The notes below the pieces were generated by a model that saw nothing but the letters and a program-made list of their open reading frames with translations, was not told where the DNA came from and made no database searches. Positions 19,463 to 29,300 of a DNA stretch of 64,000 nt are shown here, piece after piece. This stretch comes from Actinocorallia sp. API 0066 (GTDB lineage Bacteria > Actinomycetota > Actinomycetes > Streptosporangiales > Streptosporangiaceae): the NCBI RefSeq assembly GCF_020991275.1, contig NZ_JAJLQY010000002.1, positions 186,001 to 250,000 of the forward strand, given 5' to 3'. The position numbers were made by a program, and so were the translations under genes. Positions within the stretch are counted from its first letter, which is position 1; every line of letters starts with the position of its first letter.

Positions 19463-22400
19463 TCCCCCGACGTCCTCCGGGCGCGTCCGCCCCGCTCACG
19501 CCCGCGCAGGCCCGCCTGTGGTTCCTCGACCAGTCGGGATTCTCCGGCAGCGCCTATCTCTGCTGGACGAGCCGCCGCTATCGGGGCCCCCTGGACGCGG
19601 TCCGCCTACGTGCCGCGCTACGGGCGACGACGGCACGGCACGAGGCGCTGCGGACCTGGATCGGCGCGGGACCTGACGGACCCGTCCAACGGGTCGAGTC
19701 CGACGTGCCGGACCTCGTGGAGGAGCGCGACCTGTCGGGGCTGCCCGACCCGGAGGGCGCGGCCCGGAGGCTGAGCGCCGAGTTCGCGGCCCGGCCGATG
19801 CCGCTGGACCGGCCGCCCCTGCACCGGGCGCTCCTGCTCCGCCTCGCCGACGACGACCACGTGTTCGTCTGGTGCCTGCACCACATCGTCTGTGACGGGC
19901 AGTCGCTCGCGCTGCTCGAAGGCGAGCTGTTCGCGCGGTACCAAGGGCGGCCGCCGGAGGGTGAGCCCGTCCAGTTCCCGGACTACGCGCTGTGGGCCGA
20001 CGGACGTGCTGACGACGGCCGTCTTCACTGGGCCGAACGGCTCGCCGGGGCACCCGCTCTCCAGGGGATACCCTCCGACCTGCCTCGGCCGGAGGCGCCC
20101 AGCGCGCGCGGCGCGCACTGCATGGCACGGCTCGACCCCGAGCTGTCCCGCGCGCTGCTCGACCTGGCACGGCGTGAGCGGTGCACACCCTTTGTCGTGT
20201 TCCTCACCGCGATGACGGTCGCGCTGGCCCGGCACTCGGGGGAGCGCGACGTCGTGGTCGGCACGCCGTCCAGCGAGCGGGACGCGCCGGGGCTCGCCGA
20301 CGCCGTCGGGTTCTACGTGAACAGCCTGCCGATCCGTTGCGCCGTCACCGAGGACGCGCCGTTCCGGGCCCAGTTGCGCGCGGTGCGGGCGGCCGTCCTG
20401 GACGCGCTCGCGCACCGGGCCACGCCGTTCGAGGAGATCGTCGCGGCGTCCGGGGCGGCCCGCGAGCCCGGCCGGAACCCGCTGTTCCAGACGATGCTCG
20501 TGATGGAGCAGGGCGGCGCAGCGGCCGCGCCCGAGGGGCTCCCGACCGAGCCGTGGCCGCTCGTCGCGCCGACGTCACGGCTCGACCTCACCATGGTCGT
20601 CTCCCTCGGCGACCCCTGCACCGAGCTGTACTTCGACTACGCCGCCGACCTCCTCACCCCCGAGGAGGCCGCCTCCTTCCGCGACCAGGTCGTCCGCCTC
20701 CTCCACGCCTGCGCCACCGACCCCTCCACCCTTCTCCTCAACATCCCGGCCCTCCCATCCACCTCCCCAACCCACCCCTTGGCCCAACACCCCGCCTCAG
20801 GAGAGGCGGCGGGGGACGTGGTCGAGGCGTTCCTCGCGGTTGTCGCGGAGCGGCCTCGGGACGTGGCGGTGGTGGCGGGTGGGCGGACGCTCACCTATCG
20901 GGAGCTGGAGCGGGGGTCACGGCTGCTGGCGGCGCGCCTGGAAGGGGCGCGGCTGGTCGGGGTGGTGCTGCCGACGGGGGCGGACGCCATCGTGGCGATC
21001 CTCGCGGCGCTGCGGGCGGGCACCGCCTACCTGCCGCTGTCGCCCGACGACCCGCGCGCGCCCGGCCTGCTGCGCCGGGCGGGCGCGGACACCGTCATCG
21101 ACGCGCACGGCCTGCGCCGCACCGGAGCGACGCCGGAGGGCCTGCCGGACGGGCTCGCGTACGTGATCTTCACGTCGGGGTCCACCGGCGAGCCGAAGGG
21201 CGTGATGGTCGGCCGGGACGGGCTCGCCCGGTTCACCCGGTCGTTCGTCGCCGCGCACGGCTGCTTCGCGCCCGGCCAGCGGGTGCTGATGCTGCCGCCG
21301 CTGACGTTCGACGCGTCCGTCGGCGACCTCTTCCCGGCCCTGACGTCGGGCGCGGCGCTCGTCCTGCACCCGGACCCGGCCGGGCTCGACGCGGCCGCCC
21401 TCGTCGCGTTCAGCGCCGCGCACGGCGTCACCGCGGTGGACGCGCCGGTCGCGCTCTGGCGGCGCTGGACCGACGACCTGGCCTCGGGGGAGGCGACGGT
21501 CCCGGCGGACTGGCCCGTCACCACGCTCATGGTCGGCGGCGACCGCGTCCCGACCGGGGCGGTCGCCGCGTGGGCCGCCGCGACGGGCTCCCGGATCCGC
21601 CTCCACGACCACTACGGCCCGACCGAGGCGACCGTGTGCGCCACCGTGTCCACCACCCTGGACGGCTCCGAGCACCAGGGCGCGCACCTGCCCATCGGAC
21701 GTCCGCTGCCGCACGTGCGGGCCTACGTGCTCACCTCCGAGGGGCTGCCCGCCGCGCCGGGCGCGCCCGGCGAACTCCACCTCGCGGGGGAGTGCGTCGC
21801 CCTGGGCTACCTGGGCGCGCCCGAGCAGACCGCGCGCCGCTTCCCGCCCGACCCGTGGCACGGCGGCCGCATGTACCGGACGGGCGACCTCGCCCGGTGG
21901 CGCGCGGACGGCCAACTGGAGTTCCTCGGCAGGGCCGACCGCCAGGTGAAGATCCGCGGCTTCCGGATCGAGCCCGGCGAGATCGAGGCCGCCCTCACCG
22001 CGCACCCTTCGGTGCGCGATGCCGGGGTCATCGCGGTGGAAGGCCGCCTCGTCGCCTACGCCGCGACGGAAGCGACCCCAGGCGAGCTGCGCGCCTTCGC
22101 CAGGACCCGGCTGCCGCGCCCTCTGGTGCCGGACGTGTTCGTTCCGGTCGAGGCGGTGCCTCGCACCCCGCACGCGAAGGTCGACCTTGCCGCGCTGCCT
22201 CCGGTGCCGTCCGCCGAACACGGCCACGAGCCGCCCGAGGGCTCCTGGGAGACGGCGTTGGCAGGGATCTGGGCGAAGGTCCTCGACGTGCCCCGGGTGG
22301 GCCGCGCCGACAACTTCTTCGCCCTCGGCGGCAGCTCCCTCGTCGCGACCCGCGTCACCGCCGCCGTCGCGCGCGGCCTGGGCGTCCGGGTGCCGCTCGA

Positions 22401-23637
22401 CGACCTCTTCGCCGCCGCCGACCTCGCCGACTTCGCCCGCCGCGCCCAAGGCGACCGCCCGGCCTCCGCGCCCCCCGACCTGAGCGAGCCCCTTCCGCCC
22501 GACCTCCGCGCCCGGCCGTCGCGAGGCGGGACGGGCGACGCGGCAGCGGTTCCAGGCCGCAGGCGCGGCGGAAAGGTGCGGGTGCTGCTTACAGGCGCCA
22601 CGGGGTTCCTGGGGGCGCATCTGCTGGCCGAGCTGCTGGCCCGGCCTGAGGTGACGGTGCTGTGCCCCGTGCGGGCCGCGTCGTCCGGGCCGGCTCGGGA
22701 GCGGGTGCTGGAGGCGCTGCGTGCGCGCGGCCTGGAAGGCGACGCCGCCCGGATCATCGCGCTACCGGGAGACCTGGAGCTGCCCCGCCTCGGCCTGGAC
22801 GAGGAGGCGTGGCGTGAGCTCGCGACGGGCTGCGACGTGATCTGCCACAGCGGCGGGCTCGTCAGCTTCAGCGAGCCGTATGAGCGGCTGCGTCCGGCGA
22901 ACGTGGGCGGGACGATCGAGGTGCTGCGCCTTGCCGCGCTCGGAGGCGGCACACCCGTCCACGCCGTCTCCACGCTCGGCGTGTACATCGCCGACAAGTT
23001 TCGCGGAGGGCGCGTCACGGAGGAGGACGCGCCGGACGACCCGCTAGGGCTGCCCGGCGCCTACGAACAGGCCAAGTGGGTCGCGGACCGGCTGTGCAGG
23101 GAGGCCCGCGAGCAAGGGATCCCGCTCAGCCTGCACCGGCCCGCACGGATAGGCGGCCACTCGGAGACAGGCCGTGCGGAGCCCGGCGACTACTTCAGCA
23201 GCCTCCTACGCACGTTCGCCCAGACCGGGTGCGTGCCCGACCTCGCGCACACCGAGGACGTCGCGCCCGTGGACCGGGTGGCGGCGGCGATCGCGCGCGC
23301 CGTGCTCGACCCGGAGACGCCCGGCCGGGACTTCCACTACTTCAACAACGCGACCATCGGCTACCCGGGCCTGGCTGAGGCGCTGCGCGCCGGAGGCCAC
23401 GACGTCGCGCTCGTCCCGTGGTCCCGCTGGCGCGACGAGGTCAACGCCCGCCTCGCCGCCGGCACGCCCCTGGCCCTCGCCCCCTACGTAGCCTCGCTCC
23501 CGCCCGACCCGCCGACCTTCCCCCGCCCCGACTTCGACTGCGCCCACACCATCGGCGCCCTGGGCTCCCTCCCACCCGCCGACCCCGCTCTCATCGCCCG
23601 CTACGTCGCCTTCCTCACCACCGGAGCCCTCCGATGA
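19456..23637 (+). CDS. NRPS termination module C-A-PCP-thioester reductase
   Basis: This is a 1393-residue protein. Its condensation domain (about residues 10-430) has HHIVCDG at 142-148. The adenylation domain (about 450-920) has FTSGSTGEPKG (Thr573), HYGPTEATVC and YRTGDLARW. The carrier domain (about 930-1005) has ALGGSSL with Ser961. A reductase domain of the short-chain dehydrogenase type (about 1040-1390) has TGATGFLG from 1046 and YEQAK (Tyr1203, Lys1207). Such domains release the carrier-bound chain as an aldehyde or alcohol with NAD(P)H. By eye the specificity residues are D-A-G-D-M-G-H-V-C, which I cannot assign. No thioesterase is present, so this is the likely last module. The C-A linker region (20620-20800) is very C-rich on the coding strand. 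Confidence 0.93.
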   Translation: MLIPRRPPGASAPLTPAQARLWFLDQSGFSGSAYLCWTSRRYRGPLDAVRLRAALRATTARHEALRTWIGAGPDGPVQRVESDVPDLVEERDLSGLPDPEGAARRLSAEFAARPMPLDRPPLHRALLLRLADDDHVFVWCLHHIVCDGQSLALLEGELFARYQGRPPEGEPVQFPDYALWADGRADDGRLHWAERLAGAPALQGIPSDLPRPEAPSARGAHCMARLDPELSRALLDLARRERCTPFVVFLTAMTVALARHSGERDVVVGTPSSERDAPGLADAVGFYVNSLPIRCAVTEDAPFRAQLRAVRAAVLDALAHRATPFEEIVAASGAAREPGRNPLFQTMLVMEQGGAAAAPEGLPTEPWPLVAPTSRLDLTMVVSLGDPCTELYFDYAADLLTPEEAASFRDQVVRLLHACATDPSTLLLNIPALPSTSPTHPLAQHPASGEAAGDVVEAFLAVVAERPRDVAVVAGGRTLTYRELERGSRLLAARLEGARLVGVVLPTGADAIVAILAALRAGTAYLPLSPDDPRAPGLLRRAGADTVIDAHGLRRTGATPEGLPDGLAYVIFTSGSTGEPKGVMVGRDGLARFTRSFVAAHGCFAPGQRVLMLPPLTFDASVGDLFPALTSGAALVLHPDPAGLDAAALVAFSAAHGVTAVDAPVALWRRWTDDLASGEATVPADWPVTTLMVGGDRVPTGAVAAWAAATGSRIRLHDHYGPTEATVCATVSTTLDGSEHQGAHLPIGRPLPHVRAYVLTSEGLPAAPGAPGELHLAGECVALGYLGAPEQTARRFPPDPWHGGRMYRTGDLARWRADGQLEFLGRADRQVKIRGFRIEPGEIEAALTAHPSVRDAGVIAVEGRLVAYAATEATPGELRAFARTRLPRPLVPDVFVPVEAVPRTPHAKVDLAALPPVPSAEHGHEPPEGSWETALAGIWAKVLDVPRVGRADNFFALGGSSLVATRVTAAVARGLGVRVPLDDLFAAADLADFARRAQGDRPASAPPDLSEPLPPDLRARPSRGGTGDAAAVPGRRRGGKVRVLLTGATGFLGAHLLAELLARPEVTVLCPVRAASSGPARERVLEALRARGLEGDAARIIALPGDLELPRLGLDEEAWRELATGCDVICHSGGLVSFSEPYERLRPANVGGTIEVLRLAALGGGTPVHAVSTLGVYIADKFRGGRVTEEDAPDDPLGLPGAYEQAKWVADRLCREAREQGIPLSLHRPARIGGHSETGRAEPGDYFSSLLRTFAQTGCVPDLAHTEDVAPVDRVAAAIARAVLDPETPGRDFHYFNNATIGYPGLAEALRAGGHDVALVPWSRWRDEVNARLAAGTPLALAPYVASLPPDPPTFPRPDFDCAHTIGALGSLPPADPALIARYVAFLTTGALR

Positions 23638-23867
23638 CCGCCCACCCCCGACCCACCACCGCTCTCCCACGGTGCCCGCGTGACGGCCGGGCACGGAACA
23701 CCGGAGACGCCGTGGCGGACGCGGCGCCCTCGCGGCACCCCACCCTTCCCGCGCCTACGCCCGATCGCGGCGGAGCGCTTCCCTTGCGGGGTCTCCGCAC
23801 GACACCTGGGGACGAGATCCGCCGGGGTCCCGTGGCGGAGCGCTTCCCCTGCGGGGTGTCCGCATGA
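23634..23867 (+). CDS. small ORF coupled to the NRPS stop, 77 aa, partly made of the 65-bp repeat
   Basis: The ATG at 23634 overlaps the NRPS stop (ATGA), and its own TGA overlaps the ATG of a second mini-ORF at 23864. The product is basic and rich in Pro, Arg and Ala, without domain or membrane features. Its last 19 residues, ending VAERFPCGVSA, reappear in altered form in the next mini-ORF. Translation is plausible from the coupling. A functional peptide is doubtful; it may be a spacer created by repeat duplication that keeps ribosomes moving toward the exporter gene. Confidence 0.4.
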   Translation: MTAHPRPTTALPRCPRDGRARNTGDAVADAAPSRHPTLPAPTPDRGGALPLRGLRTTPGDEIRRGPVAERFPCGVSA

Positions 23868-23932
23868 CCGCCAGGGGCGAGATCCGCCGGGGTCCCGTGG
23901 CGCGTCGCTTTCCTTGCGGGGGGCTTGCGTGA
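23767..23932 (+). repeat. 65-bp tandem repeat, two full copies and one partial
   Basis: Units start at 23767, 23832 and 23897, exactly 65 bases apart; the third is cut by the exporter start. Each contains GCGGAGCGCTT-like sequence, a CCCC-TGC-GGGG hairpin core, and GAGATCCGCCGGGGTCCC. Because 65 is not divisible by three, each copy is read in a different frame. In unit 1 the ATGA overlap junction has become ACGA, so both its start and its stop are lost. Confidence 0.85.
23864..23932 (+). CDS. 22-codon mini-ORF linking the NRPS and exporter genes
   Basis: ATG 23864-23866 overlaps the preceding stop, and the TGA at 23930-23932 overlaps the GTG start of the MFS gene at 23929. The peptide (MTARGEIRRGPVARRFPCG and three more residues) repeats the C-terminus of the preceding ORF. 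The exact stop-start overlap on both sides suggests it is a translational relay. Confidence 0.45.
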   Translation: MTARGEIRRGPVARRFPCGGLA

Positions 23933-25242
23933 GCGTCGTGGAGGAGACACGCGGGGACGTGGTGCGGTTCGCCGTGGTCTGGGCGACTTCGCTGGTGTCG
24001 AGTGTGGGGTCGGCGCTGTCGTCGTTCGTGCTGGGGGTGTGGGTCTACCAGACGACGGGGTCGGTGACCGGGTTCGCGCTGGTCATGCTCGCCGCGATGG
24101 TGCCGCCCGTGGTGTTGGGCCCGCTGGCCGGGGTCGTCGCCGACCGGTTCGACCGGCGCCGGGTGCTGATCGCCGCCGACGCGGTGAGCGGGGTCGTCAC
24201 GGCCGTCCTGCTGCTGCTCGTGCACACGGGCGGGCTGCTGCCGTGGCACGTGGCGGTGGCGGCGGCCGTCAGCTCGGCGGCGGGCGCCTTCCACTTCACC
24301 GCGTACCAGGCGATCACCCCGCTTCTCATCCCAGAGCGGCACCTCGGGCGGGCGAACGGGCTGATGCAGCTCGGGATGGCGGCGCAGATCGCGGCCCCCG
24401 CGGTCGCGGCGGGGCTGCTCGCGGCCGTGGGGACCGCGGGCGTCCTGGTGCTCGACCTCGTCTCGTTCACGGCCGCGGTGAGCGTTCTGGCGGCGGTCAG
24501 GCTGCCCGCGCGCGTCCTGCGGCCCGAGCGGCCCGCCGCGCCCCGGCCGCTGCGCGCGGACCTGCTGTTCGGATGGCGCTACCTGCGCGCGCGGCGGGCG
24601 CTGCTCCTGCTCGCGCTCGTCTTCACCGGATACAACTTCGTGTACGGGCTCGCGGGCGTGCTGGTGCAGCCGCTCATCCTGTCCTTCGCGCCGCCCACGA
24701 CGCTCGGTGTGCTCATGCTGGCGGGCGGATCCGGGGTGTTCGTAGGGAGCCTCGTGATGGGCGCGTGGGGCGGCCCGCGCCGCCGGACGCGCGGCGTCAC
24801 CGTTTTTATGCTGACAGGGGCCGTCGCCCTCGCGCTGCACGCGGTGCGGCCGTCGCCACTGCTGGTCGGAGCGGCCGCCGCCGCTTTCCTGTTCACCCTG
24901 CCCATCGTGCAGGGCTGCGGCCGGACGATCTTCCAGACGCGGGTCGAGCCCGCCGCGCTCGGCCGGGTCACCGGCACCGTGCAGGCGCTCGGGCAGGTCG
25001 CCCAGCCGATCGCCTACCTCTCCGCCGGGCCGCTCGCCGAACGCCTCGCCGAACCCCTCCTCGCGGACGGAGGCGCCCTCGCCGCCTCCCTCGGCGCCCT
25101 CACCGGCACCGGCCCTGGACGTGGCATAGCCGCCCTGTTCCTCATGACAGCCCTCCTCCTGGCCGCCCTGGCCGCTGCCACCCTCCACCCCACCCTCCGC
25201 ACCCTCGACGACCCCGCCCCGGAGCCCGCCCATGCCTCCTGA
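23929..25242 (+). CDS. MFS transporter, probable product exporter
   Basis: This is a 437-residue integral membrane protein of the major facilitator superfamily with about ten to twelve hydrophobic segments. It carries the loop motif GPLAGVVADRFDRRRVLIAADA between the second and third segments, typical of the EntS/MFS_3-like drug and siderophore exporters. I chose GTG 23929 because it overlaps the mini-ORF stop (GTGA) and is preceded by a G-rich stretch; GTG 23938 is an alternative. The gene lies between the last NRPS gene and the methyltransferase gene, which it overlaps by 11 bases. It probably exports the peptide made by the operon and may give self-resistance. Confidence 0.88.
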   Translation: MSVVEETRGDVVRFAVVWATSLVSSVGSALSSFVLGVWVYQTTGSVTGFALVMLAAMVPPVVLGPLAGVVADRFDRRRVLIAADAVSGVVTAVLLLLVHTGGLLPWHVAVAAAVSSAAGAFHFTAYQAITPLLIPERHLGRANGLMQLGMAAQIAAPAVAAGLLAAVGTAGVLVLDLVSFTAAVSVLAAVRLPARVLRPERPAAPRPLRADLLFGWRYLRARRALLLLALVFTGYNFVYGLAGVLVQPLILSFAPPTTLGVLMLAGGSGVFVGSLVMGAWGGPRRRTRGVTVFMLTGAVALALHAVRPSPLLVGAAAAAFLFTLPIVQGCGRTIFQTRVEPAALGRVTGTVQALGQVAQPIAYLSAGPLAERLAEPLLADGGALAASLGALTGTGPGRGIAALFLMTALLLAALAAATLHPTLRTLDDPAPEPAHAS

Positions 25243-26263
25243 AACCCCCGCCCCGCCCTCTACCCACTCGGCCGACCCGCCTGACGCGCCTCTCCAGGTC
25301 GCGCCGAGCGCGCGCACGGCGGAGCCGATGGCTGACCTGCTCGGGCTGCTGAGCTGTCACGCGGCCGTCGCGGCGTCCCGGCTCGGCGTCTTCGACGTGC
25401 TGGGCGAGGGGCCCATGGGGTTGCGGGAGGTCGCGGAGCGGACGGGAGCGGCGGTCGAGCCCTTGCGGCATCTGCTGGAGGCGCTGGTGGCGGCCGGATA
25501 TCTGGCGTGCGAGAACGGGCGCTATTCGGAGCGCTCGGGGGCCGTCGAGGTGCGCGGGCACTGGGGGGCCGTGCTCGGGCTGTGGACGGCGCTGGCGGCG
25601 GGGCCCTGGCAGGGGCTCGCCGAAGCGGTCAGATCGGGCGAACCCGACGGGTCGTTCTACCGGTGGCTGGACGGCCGCCCGGCCGAGCGCCACGGGTTCC
25701 ACCGGCTCCAGGAGGGGCTGGCGGCCGGGCTGGCGGCGGCGCTCACCCTGCCCGAGGGGGCGCGGACCCTGCTCGACGTCGGGGGCGGCACCGGCACGTT
25801 CAGCCGCGTCCTGTGCGCGCGGCACCCGGAGCTGCGCGCGACCGTCGTGGACCTGCCGTCCGTCGTCGCGGACGCGGCCCTCCCCGAGCGCGTCACCGGC
25901 CGGGGCGCCGACCTGGGACGGCCCGGCGCGATCACCGAGCGCGGCCAGGACGTCGTGCTGCTCTGCAACGTGCTGCACGGCTTCCCGTCCGAGCGGGCCC
26001 GCGCGCTCGTCGCCGAGGCCGTCGCCGCGCTGACGCCGGGCGGCACCCTGCTGATCCTGGAGTCCGACCCCGATCCGCGCGGCCCTGAGGCCCTCGCCTT
26101 CCAGCGCTTCTTCGACCTCAACCTCTGGCACACCCAGGGCGGCCGCCTGCACCCGCCCGCCGCGCTCGCCGCCTGGGCCGTCGAGGCGGGCTGTGCCGTC
26201 CGGCTCGCAGAGCTGCCCGAGCATCCCGCGCACCTCCTGCTCACCGCCCGCGCCGCGCCCTAG
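25232..26263 (+). CDS. SAM-dependent methyltransferase, O-methyltransferase family with winged-helix dimerisation domain
   Basis: This 343-residue enzyme has an N-terminal helical/winged-helix dimerisation domain (about residues 25-110) and a C-terminal Rossmann SAM-binding domain with LLDVGGGTGTF (Asp182). LCNVLHGF holds His249 at the position of the catalytic base of plant-type and polyketide O-methyltransferases. It probably methylates a phenol, for example the 3-hydroxyl of a hydroxykynurenine-derived unit. Ring C-methylation of 3-hydroxykynurenine is known in other pathways and cannot be excluded. The start overlaps the exporter gene by 11 bases, and a hairpin follows the stop, so this is the last gene of the operon. 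Confidence 0.88.
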   Translation: MPPETPAPPSTHSADPPDAPLQVAPSARTAEPMADLLGLLSCHAAVAASRLGVFDVLGEGPMGLREVAERTGAAVEPLRHLLEALVAAGYLACENGRYSERSGAVEVRGHWGAVLGLWTALAAGPWQGLAEAVRSGEPDGSFYRWLDGRPAERHGFHRLQEGLAAGLAAALTLPEGARTLLDVGGGTGTFSRVLCARHPELRATVVDLPSVVADAALPERVTGRGADLGRPGAITERGQDVVLLCNVLHGFPSERARALVAEAVAALTPGGTLLILESDPDPRGPEALAFQRFFDLNLWHTQGGRLHPPAALAAWAVEAGCAVRLAELPEHPAHLLLTARAAP

Positions 26264-26278
26264 CGGCGCCCACGCCGT

Positions 26279-26308
26279 CCGGGCGGCACCCCCCGATCCG
26301 CCGCCCGG
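26279..26308. terminator. hairpin after the biosynthetic operon
   Basis: CCGGGCGGC at 26279-26287 and GCCGCCCGG at 26300-26308 form a 9-bp stem with a 12-base loop, 15 bases after the methyltransferase stop and 27 bases before the first amylase start. No U-tract follows. Confidence 0.5.
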
Positions 26309-26334
26309 CACCCACCCCCCGAGAAAGGATCCCC

Positions 26335-29300
26335 GTGGCAGCCAACCGCCCGCGCCGCGCGCTGCGCGCCGGCCTCGCCGCGGTGGTCGGCGCGTCGCTG
26401 CTCAGCCCCGTGCTGGCCGGCGCGCCCGCCTCCGCCGCCCCCGACGACGGCCGCCAGCGGCCCAAGCCCGCCAGGTCGGCGCCCAGCGCGCGGGCCGACG
26501 CCGAGGACCGCCGCCTCGTCAAGGACGCCCCCGCGCGGCCCAGCCTCAGCCGTGAGAACTTCTACTTCGCGATGACGGACCGGGTCGCCAACGGAGACAG
26601 GTCCAACGACAAGGGCGGCCTCACCGGCGGCCCCCTCGTCACCGGCTTCGACCCGACCCGGCGTGGGTTCTACCAGGGCGGCGACCTGACGGGCCTGATA
26701 GGCAAGCTCGACTACATCAAGGGCCTGGGCAGCACCGCCCTGTGGCTCACCCCGATGTTCGCCAACCGGCCCGTCCAGGGCACCGGAGACAACGTGTCGG
26801 CCGGCTACCACGGCTACTGGATCACCGACTTCACGAGGATCGACCCCCACCTGGGCACCAACGCCGACATGAAGCGCCTGGTGAAGGAGGCGCACCGGCG
26901 CGGCATGAAGGTGTTCTTCGACGTCATCACCAACCACACCGCCGACATCATCGACTACAAGGAGAAGCGCTACTCCTACCGGCCCAAGGGCGCCGCCCCC
27001 TACCTGGACGCCAGCAACCGCCCCTTCGACGACAGGGACCACGACGCGAAGGGCGAGCCCCGCTTCCCGGCCCTGACGGACAAGTCGTTCCCTTACACGC
27101 CGGTCGTCGGTCCGTCGCTGCCGAAGAAGGTTCCGGCCTGGCTGAACGACGTCACCCTGTACCACAACCGGGGCGACTCGACCTTCGCCGGAGAGAGCGG
27201 CGAGTACGGCGACTTCTTCGGCCTGGACGACCTGTTCACCGAGCACCCGAGGGTCGTCCAGGGCATGACGGACATCTACCGGACCTGGGTGAGGGAAGCC
27301 GGGATCGACGGGTTCCGCATTGACACCGTCAAGCACGTCAACCTGGAGTTCTGGAAGCGGTTCGCGCCGGACGTCCTCAATTACGCGAAGAAGCAAGGCA
27401 AGAAGGACTTCTTCATGTTCGGCGAGGTCTACAGCAGCGACGTCGCCCTGACGTCGAAGTACACGACCGAGGGCGAGCTCCAGTCGGTGCTGGACTTCCC
27501 GTTCCAGGAGGCGGCCCGCACCTTCGTGAACGGCGGCTCCGCCGACGTGCTGCGCCGCCTGTACGCCCAGGACGACCGCTACACCGACGGCGACGGCAAC
27601 GCCTACTCGCTGCCGACCTTCCTCGGCAACCACGACATGGGCAGGATCGGCGGCTTCCTGCTGCGCGACAATCCGGGCGCCTCCGACGCCGAGCTGCTCC
27701 GGCGCGACCAGTTCGCGCACCAGCTCATGTACCTGACGCGCGGCCAGCCCGTCGTCTACTACGGCGACGAGCAGGGCTTCACCGGCGACGGCAACGACCA
27801 GCTCGCCCGCACCTCCCTGTTCGCCTCGAAGGTGCCCGAGTACCTCGACGACCCGCTCATCGGGACGAAGTCCACGCACGCCCGCGACAACTTCGACACC
27901 CGGCACCCGCTCTACACCGCCATCAGGCAACTCGCCGACCTCACCGCGGCGCACCCCGCGCTGCGCGACGGCGCCCAGATCGAGCGGCTCGCCACGGGCA
28001 ACGTCTACGCGTTCTCCCGGATCGACCCGGACGAGAACGTCGAGTACGTCGTGGCCGTCAACAGCGCGAAGACGGCCGCGCGGGTGAAGGTCCCGACGTT
28101 CGCCGCGCAGGCCGCGTTCACGGGCCTGTACGGCGCCACAGGGCAGGCCGTGACGGCACGGGACGGGTCGCTGGAGGTGACCGTCCCGCCGCTCCAGGCC
28201 GTCGTCCTGAAGGCCCGCAAGAAGCTCGCCAAGCCGGAGGCCGCCCCTGCGGTGTCGGTCGCGCTGCCCGACGCGGACCTGTCCGGCCGCGTCGAGGTCG
28301 CCGCGACGGTGCCGGGCGCCGGGTTCGACCGTGTGGTGTTCCTCGCCAAGACGGGCCGGGACGGCTGGAAGCACATCGGCGTTGACGACAATCGCGACTT
28401 CCGGGTCTTCCATGACGTCTCCGGGCTGAAGCCGGGCACGAAGGTCACCTACAAGGCGATCGCCGTGGACAGCGCGGGACGGATCGCGTCCGCGCAGGTC
28501 ACCGGCACCGTCGCGGCGCCCGCCCCGGCGCCGGAGCCGGGCCAGGTGGAGCGCGACCACGTCCTCGTCCACTACCGAAGCGAGGACGGCTCCTACGACG
28601 GCCTGTCCTTGCACGCGTCCGGTGATGTCGCCCAGGAGGGGCCCGTGCTGTTCGCGGGCGAGGACTCCTACGGCCGGTTCGCATGGGTCCGCCTTGCGGA
28701 GGGCGCGGACGAGGTCACCCTGAGCCTTCGTGACGGCGACGACGTCATCGCCGAGCACACGGTCACGCCCGCCAGCACCGGAGAGCTGTGGCTCCGCCCC
28801 GACGCGCAGGACGTGTTCACTTCGCAGGCCGAGGCACAGGGCTACACCACCGTCCACTACCGCCGCCCCGACGGCGTGTACACCGGTTGGGGCCTGCACC
28901 TGTGGGGCGACGGCCTCGCCGACGGCGCGGCGACCACCTGGGACGCGCCGCGCGCCCCCGACGGCGTCGACGGCTACGGCGCGTTCTGGCGGGTCCCGCT
29001 CAAGGACGCCGCCGCGCCGCTCCACTTCATCGTGCACCGGGGCGACGAGAAGGATCCGGGCGTGGACCAGTCCCTCGTCCCGGCCGACCAGCCGGACGGC
29101 TACGTGGACTCCGGCGAGCAGGCGGTGCACCCGTCGAAGGCCGCGGCCGACGGCGTCGCGGTGCTGCACTACCGCCGTCCGGACGGCGACTACACCGGCT
29201 GGGGCCCGCACGCGTGGGCGGGCGCGGCCACACCGACGGACTGGGCGAACCCGCCCGCACCCGCCGGAACCGATGCGTTCGGCGTGTACTGGGAGATCCC

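Noticed and set aside
10759-26263. Pyrrolobenzodiazepine (anthramycin/sibiromycin-type) biosynthesis
   Set aside because: KMO, a methyltransferase and a terminal reductase fit, but kynureninase, tryptophan dioxygenase and the hydropyrrole (LmbB-type) genes are absent and an extra glycine module is present.
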